Shown here one piece after another: positions 11,398 to 23,277 of a stretch of DNA of 64,000 bases. A program made the translations under genes and the position numbers. Position 1 is the first letter of the stretch. Every line of letters begins with the position of its first letter. This DNA is from Pochonia chlamydosporia 170 (Eukaryota; Ascomycota; Sordariomycetes; Hypocreales; Clavicipitaceae): positions 124,001 through 188,000 of the forward strand of contig NW_019154044.1 of the NCBI RefSeq assembly GCF_001653235.2, given 5' to 3'. A model generated the notes under the pieces. That model was not told the origin of the DNA. It did not search any database and was given only the letters and a program-made list of their open reading frames with translations.

Positions 11398-11934
11398 TGG
11401 TGAGTTTTCACAAGCTTTTTTTGTACAGCTGCATATTTTTGGAGGGCTCTAGTGACTGGTCGAGACTTCGGCATTCCATAGCAGCGGTGTCATGTTGATT
11501 TGGAAATGGGCCAAGTAGGCGAAGGTGTCGTTTCACCTCCGAAGCAAAACGTAGCCGTTCCGATCAACGAACCCCCCGGATAGCCAACGTCGCATCCCTT
11601 AGCGCCAATTCAGGCTGGGCCGATTCGAAATTTCACCGGAGTCTTTCAAGCAGCGGGGTGCGTGACAGCTGTACTACTAAGACCGACGGCCAGAGGCTAC
11701 CGTCGACCCGGCATTACAGTCCGCTGTTCACATTCCTCGCATACCAGTGAGTGTGTTTGTTACCGCATATTCTGTGCCATGCCGGGCATTATCTTTTTAA
11801 ACCCTTTCAAACGCCGCAAATTTGTTGCTCAGGAATGGCAGCCGCAACAATGAGCAGTCCAGGGAAAGCAAGATTCATCACTGGCACTATCTACTTACTC
11901 TCTTTATCTAAAACAAGACAACCAGACCTGCGCA

Positions 11935-12070
11935 TCTCGCTCCCATGTGTCTTGATCTTAGTAATTTACCTTAAGCTCCTCCACTTCTTTCAACAGAGTT
12001 CCCTGAAGATCCTCAAGAGTACCCCAAGTTGGTTTCCAACAGATTTTGAACTGAATACATCCGTCCGCTC
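11935..12070 (-). pseudogene. Fragment of the WKPTW/chromo-like module
   Basis: The reverse frame reads IQFKICWKPTWGTLEDLQG, then LLKEVEELKVNY, a stop, and DQDTWER. This matches the intact module at 56424-56627 almost residue for residue, with a nonsense codon replacing a Tyr. No upstream gene is attached. Confidence 0.55.
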
Positions 12071-12423
12071 CTTCTCGCACTACTCCCAAACGTGAGTATT
12101 CAAAAACCAGTTTTCTGCCGGGCTACGCGTGCTTCTTCCGAACACGGCTTGGGTCATGATCCAGTACCCCTTAGCGTATGCTTCCTCCGCTTCAGTTTGT
12201 CTCGCTTAGCCCTTCCGGTAGCCACTGCATCCGCAAACTCATCAAAGCAGACTTCCTAACGGGATCTACCAGCGCCATTTGTAGCAGCTTGGGTTGGCAT
12301 ATGGGCCGTGTGGCCGTCCGAGCTACTATGACAGTGATCATGTGCCAACCAAAAGTCACCTAATACATTGCGGAAGGCCCTATTTTCACCGAAATGTAAC
12401 GATGTGTTGCGACCTTCGGCGAA

Positions 12424-12651
12424 CTACAGATTTTTCGTCTTGACAACCTGACTTAGAGATTCCCAACTTTCACTAGCTTGAAGGCGCTGCAACAAGGCGA
12501 AGGCTTCATCCCATGGCCCGGTATGTAGAAAATGATACAACTTTCGTGCCATTTCATAGGCAGCTTCTAATTCTTGCAGCTTCCCTCGGATAACCTCGCA
12601 TTCCATATCCGACCGAAGTTGATCGCATTCCGAATCGGAAGCGGGTCGTTG
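12424..12651 (-). pseudogene. Fragment of a fungal regulator (coiled segment behind a Zn2Cys6 domain)
   Basis: The reverse frame reads GKLQELEAAYEMARKLYHFL, then a short GPWDEAFALLQRLQAS stretch and a stop. The pattern of a heptad-rich helix followed by EAFxLLxRLRAS is common just after the zinc cluster in Zn2Cys6 proteins and is seen in the regulator at 31415. No zinc cluster could be found upstream between 12650 and 13100, so this is probably a remnant. Confidence 0.35.
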
Positions 12652-13475
12652 GGGATGTCGGCTGGTGAACTCGGCATTGTCCTACTGGCAAGTTAATTAA
12701 AAACAAAACATCCACCGGAAATTCTGGGCCGACAGTAATAATTACTTGCATACATATCTGGTCAGGCAGCTTCGAGCCATCTGATGAATCTACAATAGAT
12801 GTAGTTCAAAAGTCATTGTAGAAGCGACGCCGACGCAAATGAGGGGTCGCTTCAGCGACTATGAGGGTAAGTTCCGGTAGAACCTAATTCCGAGCTCGCC
12901 CATACCCGAAGAAGATTACGACATGATTCATAGCCGCCCAGCTGGCTTTCTTCTTTCTGCCCGTTCCTGTACAGTACAAGAGACTGGACTGCGGGATTGT
13001 CCTTTAGCCTTGGATATCGCAAGCAACTTATTTCAGCCCGGATGTATATGACCACAGTTCGACAGCATGCACATGGGCCGGTGGTAGACAAGCCTTACCG
13101 GCTCAGCCAATGGATTGAGCCAGCACACACCAATGGTTTCTTCACTGTAAGCGCCCAAGGCTGACACCAATATCGAGGCCCTGCAAGATGTTTTCTAATA
13201 GCAATTGATTGGCTGCGTTGACGGCTTTAAATGGGTGGACAAGTTTGACTGCTTCGCCATCGTAAAAAAAGAGCTGGTGCACTCTGCTTGCTACCCTGTT
13301 AAACTATAAATACGTCACCCACACCCAGCCCTCCTGTTGGGTTGCACTCTGGATTTAATCTAACCGCAGCGCGTGTCTGTAGAGGCGGGTATCGAAGCAC
13401 TAATTTCAGCTCCTTAGGTTCTACTTAAACATAGGAACGTTGCGTTGAAGAGAGCCTGGCAACTCCGACTGCTTC

Positions 13476-14878
13476 TTGCGGACAGTGATGGGGCATTCTG
13501 AAAGGAAATGTGACATAAGCGACGAAGCTGCACTTAAAGGCATTTGTGATGTCTTCAGGAGACTACGCGACAAAGGGGAGCCGGATGCGTCTGCTCAATG
13601 CGACGAGGTGATTGCAATCTGCTGCCATCAACTTGCATATGTTTATGGAACCAAACCAGTCGATGTGATCCAATGGCTGTATAACCCACAGCATGACCTG
13701 GCTCCAAAATCCTTTGCAGCATTTGTTAAAGAAAATAGCCTCAGCGAAGCTTTCAGACTTCATTTCTCGAAGCAGCCGCTAGAATTCATGAGGGAAGTCA
13801 ATCCACACGACACCATCATTGTCAACAACGTGAGGATAACCTATGAACCTGACATAATCAATGAAACTGACGAACATGCCCGCAATAGGCCACAAAACCG
13901 ACTCCTCCAGAAGATCCAGAACACAGTGAAGTGGCAGGGAGCCATGAGCTTGCGGTATGGGAGAGTACTTATCAGTCTAAAACCCGGCAGAGTGGCATGA
14001 TCTCAGAAGAAATATTAACCCACAATTTTGATACCTTCGATGAAATATCCATCCCTGAGTACGATATCAACAGTTTCCCCGACAGCAAGTCGGACAGTGA
14101 TGGCACTACACTGCTGCCCACCAGCGATTCCGACGTACAACAGACCAGGAGTCCCAGCCCTCAAGTGTTGGCCCAAGAAGGTTGTCATACAGATCATGGC
14201 CCAAAGCTGAACTGCAATACCCAAGGAACAGTGGACGGCGGCCCGACCACACCGGATACGAACCAAGTCCCAAAACCTGCTGGTCTGGCCAAAACGTTGC
14301 AGAGTTATGAGGCGTTTCTTGCGCTAGCGCCGACATTGTACAGTCTCAGCTACAAGACCAATGCCATTTCAACGCAATTACCTCTCATTCGAGACTCAAA
14401 GTCTGGTTGTCTGGAGCTTTTACGAAGGACACCTCATAACGCACAAAGATACCACGGATGTTCCAACGATTATCATAACCTGCCTATTAGGACTGTATTA
14501 CCTGATCCCGGATTTGATGGCCGAAAGCCGTCAGATACTCGCGGATTAGAGGATTGGGCTGTGGTATCGAGAATAGGAGTGAGGAAGTGTCCACGCAGAC
14601 TGTTGCGCCCGCCTTTGATTAAGTTGCCGCCACTCAAGCATAGCCAAAACAAGACCCGGATGCCAGGGCAGCTCTCCCTTCCCGTTTTGTGGAAACGCAC
14701 TCCTCTTACAAACGCATCAGCCCGTCAGTCCACCTGTGCTTCTACTACTGCCATTGGAAGGGCATTGTTTAACCCAACCAGGTACGGCCGGGACATCGAC
14801 ACTGAAGAAACGATCCTCGCGTGCCAAAAGCGTCGCCGCCGAGGCCAAATCATCAAAAGGCAATTCCACCCTCAATAG
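13476..14878 (+). CDS. Uncharacterised protein, probably two exons
   Basis: Two overlapping ORFs follow each other: 13476-14000 (174 codons, acidic and Cys/His-containing at the N-terminus, IAICCHQLAYVYG) and a second frame from about 13980 to 14878. The second frame is Ser/Thr/Pro-rich (DSKSDSDGTTLLPTSDSD) and ends in a basic stretch (CQKRRRRGQIIKRQF) that could be a nuclear localisation signal. No splice pair joining the two frames cleanly was found; a donor-like GTATGG lies at 13954. I do not recognise the family. The first ORF has codon use and composition like a real gene; the second could be non-coding in part. Confidence 0.4.
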
Positions 14879-17800
14879 CTGCTGTGGCTGGCCGGCCGGC
14901 CCATGCCGCCGCATCCGCTACATCACCATCACGGCGCAGATAGACATGCATCTCGTCTGGATGACTGGTCGCAAATTCCTCAAATTCATGCCGCGGTTCT
15001 TGCTCGAGCCTCAATTAATTAACTAGTAGTCTCGCACCAGGCGGAGGCAGAGACACCATTAGCCTTTTTGGACTCTTGAATACGGGCCATCCTCTCTAGA
15101 ACTGTGTTCCACGCAGGTAACGTCATACTTGGAGTCAAGAACGGTTTCGAGTGTGAGCCATCGTTCATATCGTGCTTCAAACCATATCATCTAGAGCCAT
15201 AATGCATATCCACGGAGTCCGAGGATGTGTTGCGCTATGCACGCATTCCGGCTACAAAGATCTAAGTCCATGTGGTGAGCATTCGGAGGCTGCAGGCCAC
15301 GGTCTAAAGACCTGGCTAGACTGTCACCTCCCCCCAACCCAACTACAACGGGGTACTGCAGCTTGCAGGTCAGAAGCCAATAACCAATAACCACATCGGC
15401 TGGCATTTCTGCCTTATCCACTTTTTCAATGAGAACCCCCCCCCCCCCAGCCCCCCCCCCACAAGTCCCACTCCGGTTTCCCCAAGGCGCCTCAAAGACC
15501 CAGTCTTTGCACGCTTGGAAGGACCGCGAGAGGAGGATCCCTTTTCTCGGGATGAGACATCTCCTCATGCTGTTACGTCGAGGTATATATGTTAAACAGA
15601 AACACATAGAGATCTTCAAGAAGCCGTTCCCTACTCGAGTTCTTCCCAGCTGATCTCCCGTTCGCCTCACATGCTCCAATGTCAACATATAAGTAGCATC
15701 GCCATTCGGCCGTGAAATCGTATATGACTGTCTACAATTTTCTTTTCAGGTTCGCCCGATCATAACAACCTATCTATATGCTTTTTAACAATGGCATTAA
15801 ATTCAGAAACTACAGTCGCTATATTCGCACTTGTCGTTGCCATACCCCAAGCAATTGTCATAGTTTGGGCATGGTGGACTAAATGCTGGTGCTTGCGTAC
15901 ACGGCCACAATAGCCACAATCAACATGGACATCAAACGGTATGCCCGCTCAGGAATCGTCAAGACAAACACGTAATCAAATTGGATTTGGGCTAATGTAT
16001 CGTGTATATTATTATTTTCAATTAGAAGAAACATTGTTACCTCTAACTCGAAGTCCCAGTGCTAGTGCAAGTGTGACTCTAAGTTCGCCGACAATCTTGG
16101 CGCAAGACTCAAGAGCCATTTCAGGCCAGGACCGAGCCTCGACAATGTTCAATATAAGAGAGGAGCACCACTACTATTTAATTCGCGAGACACAACAACA
16201 CATTCCGGTCGAGTCGTTCCATTGATGAGTTTGGGGGTACTGCTCAGACTGGTAACAACACCTGATTGGAAAGGCATCAGTGAGATGGCGGTAGAAGGCT
16301 GGGATAATCTATGGCCAACTCTTGGTGTAATGAATCCATATGAATTGCTTTACATCCACATCCCGAGATCCCAACAGGCCCAAGGCTGATGAACTAATTG
16401 GAGGGCTTCCCGACCGTTTGTAGGGTAGGTCATGGTAAGGGGGACCCACCACGTAGGACTACAATCAAGAGTTAAAGCTGTGGATCTTTCATGCCGAACC
16501 CTTCGTGATCCTTCCAGTGGTCTTCGTCGTGTACATCGATCGCTGTGGACTATCCCATTCTGTAGTTAACGTTAACTTTCATTCCGCAGTTATACAGTAT
16601 ACAAACCAGAGAAGACTGCCAAGACAATACTTGCGGCGGCATTAAGTAGCCACATCATGGGTGATATCGGAGAGACGCGCATATCGTGAGGCATCGTGAC
16701 GACCCCGACTTGCACCGCGGTGAGCAACATGGCGACATAGAACATGGAGTTAGTCAACAAGGCCAAACCCTCATGAACAAAGCCGCTGCGCTGTTTTCAG
16801 CTCGGTACAAGGACCCGCACCTGGTCCGGCGGCAGATAATACATGTTGCTTCGAAGGCTCAGGTGCAGCTTTAAGTAGTGGAGTCTCGCGTCGAAGGGCG
16901 GGTAACTAAGCTCTGCAATCAATGCCGATGGTAGAATCCCCCAAAACGACCATTGCTTTTGCGCCTCTCCTCAGAGCGCCGTGCGGGAGAAGAAGATGCC
17001 CGTCGCACGTCTTCCAAGTCCTTCCATTCATTTGTCGACGCATCCACGGACGGCAACCTTGACATCTCCAGACGTTACGCACGAGAAACATGGGGTCAAG
17101 AGCGGGATTCGGGCAGAAAACCCAATAAGCTCTTGAGAAACATCAGTATGGTTGTTCAGACAAGACGCAAGTCTATGCGGCTCGGGAAAGAAGATCTCCC
17201 AACCGAACACGAGCGGGTAGGGGAGCACACGCAACGGCATGAAACACTCCATGATTTCGAGCTGCCTGTCTATGGAAGCTTGTAGCTCTAGGTCAGGCTC
17301 CTTCTCAGTGCTGTTCGTGACTTGACGGCCTGTGATAGCCAAGTCACCCAGCTCTGTGAGGTACAAGCCAGGCAAGAACGATGCGAGCTGGAGGTGGTCG
17401 TGTCGCGACGCGTCGGCGATACTCGATCTCACGCTCAAGACAACTGGGTGGACTGTGGCGGACATGCTGGTCGCTCAACCCACGCGGCCAAAGCAGAGTG
17501 TACCCGCGCCACAGAACACAATGGACGACACGGCGCGACTACCGGGACTTAATGCTCAACCCAGATGGGACTCTGCGGGAGTGGCGGCGGGAAAACCCAT
17601 TGGCACACGGCCAGGGTCACCATTCATATGTATTGGATGAAATAAGCTCAGGCGACTCTAAGGACGGAGTTTTGAAGATGGCTTCATACGACTGGCGACC
17701 AGCATTGCCGACCGACTCGAGCAATATCCCAGGCGCACATTGCCGGCGGCCGAACTCGAAACAGATTGCTGGATATGGTGCGGTTCTGCCACAACAGTGA

Positions 17801-18358
17801 GTGGAGATAGCTGCTCTCGCAAGGGTTCGCGGCGTGTCCCTGCTTGCCCCTCAAACCGAGGAGAGATGACTGGGAGACGTGAGATTCAGAGCTGAATGTC
17901 AATTTTGGCCAATGCCACTTCACGTCCACAAAACTTTCCACGCTCAGCCCTGACGCTCGGTCACGCCAGACGGCATGTTATTCCACTTTCTTCAGCTGGT
18001 TGGCCAAGAACGGAATGGCTGTCACCTTCAGACACTTGCAGTGGCGGAGGTGTCCCTTTTTCTCTGCCTTGTGCCAGTGACAGCTCTGGCTTCCTCTGGC
18101 ACTTGGAGCCCAACGAGCGCCAGCTATGTCATCTTTGACATTTTCCGTGCAACAAGATGTCCTTCCAGTCGCTCTGAATGTTCGCTTTTGTCGACGCTCA
18201 ATCTGTTATTCTGTTTGCACATCCGCTTCAATCTCCAGTCATACACGAAGGAGCACATCAGTTAACCGAATTGCACGGTGATGCCACTCCTCCATGTGGT
18301 ACACGGCAGTTTCTCCATTGTCCTGGACCACCGACGCTGCAGAACTCGATAAGTTACT
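14879..18358. other. Long stretch without a recognisable gene
   Basis: Only short, overlapping ORFs on both strands are present. A poly(C) tract with A/G interruptions lies at 15436-15470. A reverse ORF at 17028-17465 shares a short motif (LPGLYLTEL) with another reverse ORF at 19462-19650 (LPGLYPTEL), suggesting decayed copies of one unknown gene, but neither is convincing alone. Confidence 0.5.
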
Positions 18359-19344
18359 ATGCCCAACCCTGAAGATTACGCCGTCGGCTGGATCTGCGCC
18401 GTAGGGACCGAGTATGTTGCTGCCCAAGAATTTCTCGACGAAGAGCACGACCAACCGGAGTTTGTGTCCACAAACGACACCAACGACTACGCTCTTGGTA
18501 GAATCGGCAAACACAACGTTGTCATCGCGGTGTTGCCAGACGGTGAATATGGAACACCTTCTGCGGCCAGTGTTGCGACGAACATGCTCCATAGCTTCCC
18601 AAATGTTAGGATAGGTGTACTGGTCGGCATTGGCGGCGGCGCACCAAGTCCGAAGCACGACATTCGTCTTGGCGACATCGTGGTTAGTGCACCACGCGAC
18701 GGCCAGGGCGGGGTGTGGTGTTCCAGTACGACTTTGGCAAGACGATACAGAATCAGGCCTTCCACAACACGCGATTTTTGAACCAACCCCCGACGGCTCT
18801 GCGGACTGCGTTGACGGGAATCCAGGCTCAGTATAAGAGGAAAGGCCATCAGCTTGAAGCCGCTGTCGACACCATTCTTGAGAAGAACCCAAGACTACTA
18901 CAGGAATACAAGCGACCTGCGCCTGACACTGATAGGCTGTTTAAGGCCGAAGTTGCTTGCGACTCGAGAGGGTGTGCTGCGTTCTGTGCTGCCGAACAGT
19001 CGAATATGGTATCACGCCGTAAGCGGAGGACAGACGAGGATAATCCGGCAATTCACTATGGCCTTATCGCCTCCGCCAACCAGGTGATGAAAGACGCTAC
19101 AGTTCGGGATAAGCTTGCAGCTGAGAAAGATGTTCTTTGTTTTGAAATGGAGGCGGCGGGGTTAATGAATCACTTTCCTTGTCTTGTTATTCGCGGAATA
19201 TGCGACTACTCAGACTCGCACAAGAACAAGGAGTGGCAGGGCTATGCAGCTATGGCGGCTTCTGCATATGCGAAAGATCTTCTCAGTCGAATAGCTCCAA
19301 ATAGGGTTGTGGGGGTTTATGTCCCTGAAGTTCCCCAAACCTAG
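18359..19344 (+). pseudogene. Purine nucleoside phosphorylase-like (PNP_UDP) gene with a frame break
   Basis: The first frame starts at an ATG at 18359 and carries the PNP_UDP N-terminal half: [29 protein letters not shown] and [12 protein letters not shown]. The second half continues in a different frame from about 18715 ([15 protein letters not shown]). It includes HYGLIASANQVMKD and the C-terminal signature [18 protein letters not shown] with RGICDYSDSHKN, to a stop at 19344. Joining the halves needs a one-base gain or two-base loss near 18712; the only GT..AG interval that restores frame is 14 nt, too short for an intron. Fungal proteins of this family are nucleoside phosphorylase/hydrolase-like, often fused to NLRs as N-terminal domains. 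Here no NACHT follows. It is either a recent pseudogene or an assembly error, since the rest is very well conserved. Confidence 0.75.
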
Positions 19345-20503
19345 CACGAGTGGCTCAGCCCGCACCCCGCGATTCACAGCCTGTGTGAATTTCGGCAAGC
19401 TGCGCCTAGTCGAGCTCCGTCTTGACGAGAGCCATGACATCGCAACCCGCGGCGGGCCAAGTCACTTGAGCTCTGTTGGGTACAACCCAGGCAGTGGGGA
19501 TAGGAGCTGTTCGGAGTCGTCTCGAGACGCGTCGGCGCAAAGCTCGTTCTCGAGCTGGAGGAGCCAGTCGGGGACCATAGGACTATTTACAAGGCTTGTT
19601 CGCTTCAACGGCTTAGCTTTCGAGAGCCGCAATCTGCGAATATTTGACACAGCTACCGCTTAATTGTTGAAAACCGCGTCACTCGCTTGAAACGACCAAA
19701 GGCTGTTCCACGCCGCAGTTTAGACGCGGCAGTTTCATGGCCACAACACTACGCAGCTATTCGACTGTACGCTGATACATCGCATTTGGTGGGAGAGGAC
19801 GCCGGAGGCCCGGCTACAGCCAACGGCGTGGCATGGTTGGGTGAGCCGTCCGTGTGATGCTACCGCATCATGGCACAACAGAACAATATTTATTGGGTGA
19901 GAGAGGCTGAGGCAGTTTCAATTTGGGCATCTGTTGAGGCTGCCGTGGCCGCACACCTTTATTTTGGCAGTCCACTTGTGCCACAGCCGTATGGCCAAGA
20001 CTTGACTGCGAATGAATAATGGCAACCACGCAACTCGGATTGATCGCGTACCCTAGAGTGGTGACAAACTAAAAACGTTCACAGCACTTGCCGTTGCACA
20101 AGCGTCAAACGTTTGCTCAAAAGACGTATGGGGGATTCGTATCTACCCTAACTTAGCGCATAAAGTATTAGAATGCCAGGCGAGTGATAGGTTGCATTGC
20201 TGTCGGATTGGCACTCCTGTTCTTGCCGTGCCGTGCAAAATGCACTTATCACTTCTGGTGCAGCATGAAGGGCTACCAATGATGTGTCCAGGTTTGCCGC
20301 GAGGAAAGCCTTGTTGCCTCGTCTCAATGACCTTGTGCGAATCTTTTGCAATTCATATATTTTCTCCAACTATTGCATATCTGACTGTGTATCCTGCGGC
20401 ATGGGCATCTGTGTTCGACGCTTGCCCTTAGCCTGAGCGCCTGTTGCTTGGCATACCGGTCCATCCTATCCTGCAGACACCGGCGCAACTGTTGATGATC
20501 CCT
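19345..20503. other. No gene recognised
   Basis: There are short ORFs only, on both strands, including a 62-codon reverse ORF (19462-19650) sharing LPGLYPTEL with the ORF at 17028-17465. No RNA gene or repeat was detected by eye. Confidence 0.5.
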
Positions 20504-22064
20504 CTATGAATGCCCAAAAGCCTTCTTTACTCTGTCAAGATAGTCTTCATTATCCTTAAGTTTTGCACTAATCGTCTCTGCGGCATCTTCTCCCCAGTAC
20601 CAGAAGAATACCTCGTCAAATATGCTTATTTCGGAATGTTCCTTGTTAAAAAGAGGCTGGATATGTCGATTGAACAAATTGTACATGCCTTTTGGTATTG
20701 AGACTGCATGGAAATACCAGAATCCACCGCTCTTCCATACATGTCGCTTGATTGGCGCCTCGACGATGACACCATTGCGCCGTCTCTCTTCCGCCGCATA
20801 GATACTAAGGTACTCATCGAGAATAGTGTCATACTCAGCTATGGCATCTGCGTCATAAAAGCCGTCAACCGCCCTTGATGTAAGCCAATACGGCGGCACT
20901 TGCATTTCGATTGGTTTCGCGTGTGCCCATTCGAGATCAATTATCGTCTGGATGTTCCATTGCTCATCAACGAAGATGTTCGATTGGTGAAGATCGGTAA
21001 GGGTTAAGTAGAAAGGTCCATCACGGTATTCGGGGCTAACGAATCTATGCATAATAGCTCGCAGAGCTGTTAGGGCCGCGAGCTGGCTCTCACCATCTTG
21101 TCGGTCATGGATTGCGTTTGGCTGGTTCAGTATCTTGCTGTCTTGAAGAGAAAGGAGGTCAGATAAATAGGGCTCGACTGCTGCATAAGTCCTCTGTCGT
21201 GGGATGCCGGATGCAATGCCTTCATTCTCTAGCATCTGGAAGTGTAGATCAAGCGGTCTGTTTGATAGAGTGATACAGCCATCAGAACGCATAGTCAGTG
21301 AACCAATACGCGACAGAGGAGTCCTATTGATTGACAATGTGATGTTCGCAAGGTTACGAAATAACCTCTCTCGATACGATTTATGGTGCCGATGGGTTTC
21401 CCATGACAGCGCAAGCATTGTTCCCTTGGCCTGACTTGTGACGAGATAACCCGTCTCCAACGGATTGCGGCATCCACGCCGTAGATATCGAGATGGAACT
21501 GGGCGACCTAATAGTTTGAGGATCCATCTCCGTGCCTGCCATATTTTATTAGTAACAAATGGACTGTTACTTGGATTCGTGAACTGGATAAATTAGCCTC
21601 TATGCAAATAAGATATACATGTGACTTACTACAAATCCGTCAGAAAAGCCAAACGCATGCAAAATCGGAATTGGGATATCTGGACAGTTTGCTTCAAGCC
21701 AAATATAGGTTGCGATTTCTGTCCGTAATTTCTCGTCTGAGTTCCCTGGGGCATTCCCTTCACCAGTCTTGTATGGGAGTGGTACGCGAAGGAAGACAGT
21801 TTTCCTAGGGCGCAAAAGAACAGGTATGACTACATTGAAGCTGCCTGATTTCCATGTCTCCATGGCGCATAGATGACACCAATCAACTCCCAATTGGCAG
21901 CAAAGCATTGATTCAATCTCAGCTTTGCGTGCAGTCAGTGAACTCCAAAACCGTTGCTTTTGCTCTGGATAATGCAACTGCGTGAGGATGTTGTCATCTT
22001 CTTCTAGGGCATCGTCGAGATTGACATTCCCCCGGAGAAGCTGACGAGTCGTCGAGTTTGACAT
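20504..22064 (-). CDS. APH-type phosphotransferase family protein
   Basis: Two exons, 22064-21630 and 21583-20504, are separated by a 46-nt intron (GTAAGT donor, CCAG acceptor), giving about 504 residues. Exon 1 has the N-lobe with a lysine-poor beta-sheet segment (SFNVVIPVLLRPRKTVFLRV) and a hinge-like IPIPILHAFGFSDGF. Exon 2 has the catalytic loop LTLTDLHQSNIFVDEQW (His-x-x-Asn of the Brenner motif) followed by IIDLEWAHAKPIEMQ, where the Asp is the metal ligand. This is the layout of the large fungal aminoglycoside-phosphotransferase/choline-kinase-like family of small-molecule or protein kinases of unknown substrate. The start is the ATG at 22064; the gene looks intact. It is not adjacent to any biosynthetic gene that would suggest a substrate. 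Confidence 0.85.
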
Positions 22065-23277
22065 GGTGGATGTAGGCTCGATGCGTCCTTGTGGCTTTGG
22101 GCTATAGACCTCAGGGGAGAGGTTTGGTCGCGCTGCAGAGAAGAGCTTTCAGTTTCCCCGTCAGCAGTCCCGATGGTAAGTGTTCGCTAGTCTTAGTCAA
22201 TGAAGGGTGTCCATGATGAGTGCCGGTATCACGATCTCAAACTGTGTTGTGTTGCACATTCATATCGTAGTTAATAGCTAGTGATCAAAGCTAGGATGTT
22301 GGGAAAGTCGACGGAGCAATGGGGCCATGGACAAGCCACACACAAGCCACACCAATTGCGCTTCAAGCCCCATCTACTACTCAAACTGGATCGATTGATG
22401 AATGTAGATTCCTTGTTCGCCAGCCTTCCAAGCGGCAGAGCAGGCAGCAACAGGTCGTGGCTCCAATCAGCATCCGCTGTGAGCTGTGTGCGGGGAAGGC
22501 CCTGGGATCCAGCATTAGGCATTTCTGCAGGTCACGCCGTGTGCTCCCAGTATAAGTACACGCGGTCAGAATTTCGAGAGAACTTGACAGAATTTCACAC
22601 GCAATGTTAAAGCCATTACATTTAAAAAATCTCCGTCAGAAATATGGGCAAGGAGACTGAGCCAAAACAATTGTGGGAGATAAACGAGGTTATCATCAAT
22701 GGCAACTACTCGTACCAAGCGTATGAGGACGGGAGGCTATACTACACCCTAGCTACGAGCAGAGCTGATTTGCCGGCCGGGTTTTGGTATGATGAATGGT
22801 ATGAACTACAAGATCCCTTGCTGAGCATTGTACACAGATTGACATTCTCCTAGGATTTATGCCCTCCAGGCTCGGACCGAAGCCGAGCAATTCGTCGAGA
22901 GTTCCGGGAGATCGGCATTGGACGCTAGGCAACGAGGCGGCACTGGCAATTCTGATTACCAGTTGCCATCTCAATCGATCGCTAATAATCCAAATATGGG
23001 ACAGATTAGCTCATCCGCCGAAAAGGCAAAGGATCGGAGGAAGAAGAAGCACCACGGGAAGAAATGATCATCTTGAAATTACGCACTTGCTGCCGAATAC
23101 TTGGATTCGGTGCAACAAGAATTACAGACCTATAGCTTTACAGGGAGTTCATAATCCAGGCCGTGCATATTACTGGGGCCAACCCGCCATTATAATTAAC
23201 GATGCTTGGTATGTCAAGGCTGTTGCATTGTGTCATTATACACGCTGCCATCTGGCGACTAAGAATGCCGATTCGCA
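22065..23277. other. No firm gene; one small ORF
   Basis: A 69-codon plus-strand ORF at 22644-22853 (MGKETEPKQLWEINEVIING onwards, acidic, Tyr/Trp-rich) has coding-like composition but no recognised relatives. The remaining ORFs appear to be chance. Confidence 0.35.

Noticed and set aside
14879..18358. Possible gene at 17028-17465 (minus)
   Set aside because: No domain, no splice partners, and codon patterns are equally good on the opposite strand; kept only as unexplained sequence.
18713..18728. A 14-nt GT..AG interval as an intron in the PNP gene
   Set aside because: It would restore frame but is far below the minimum size for spliceosomal introns.
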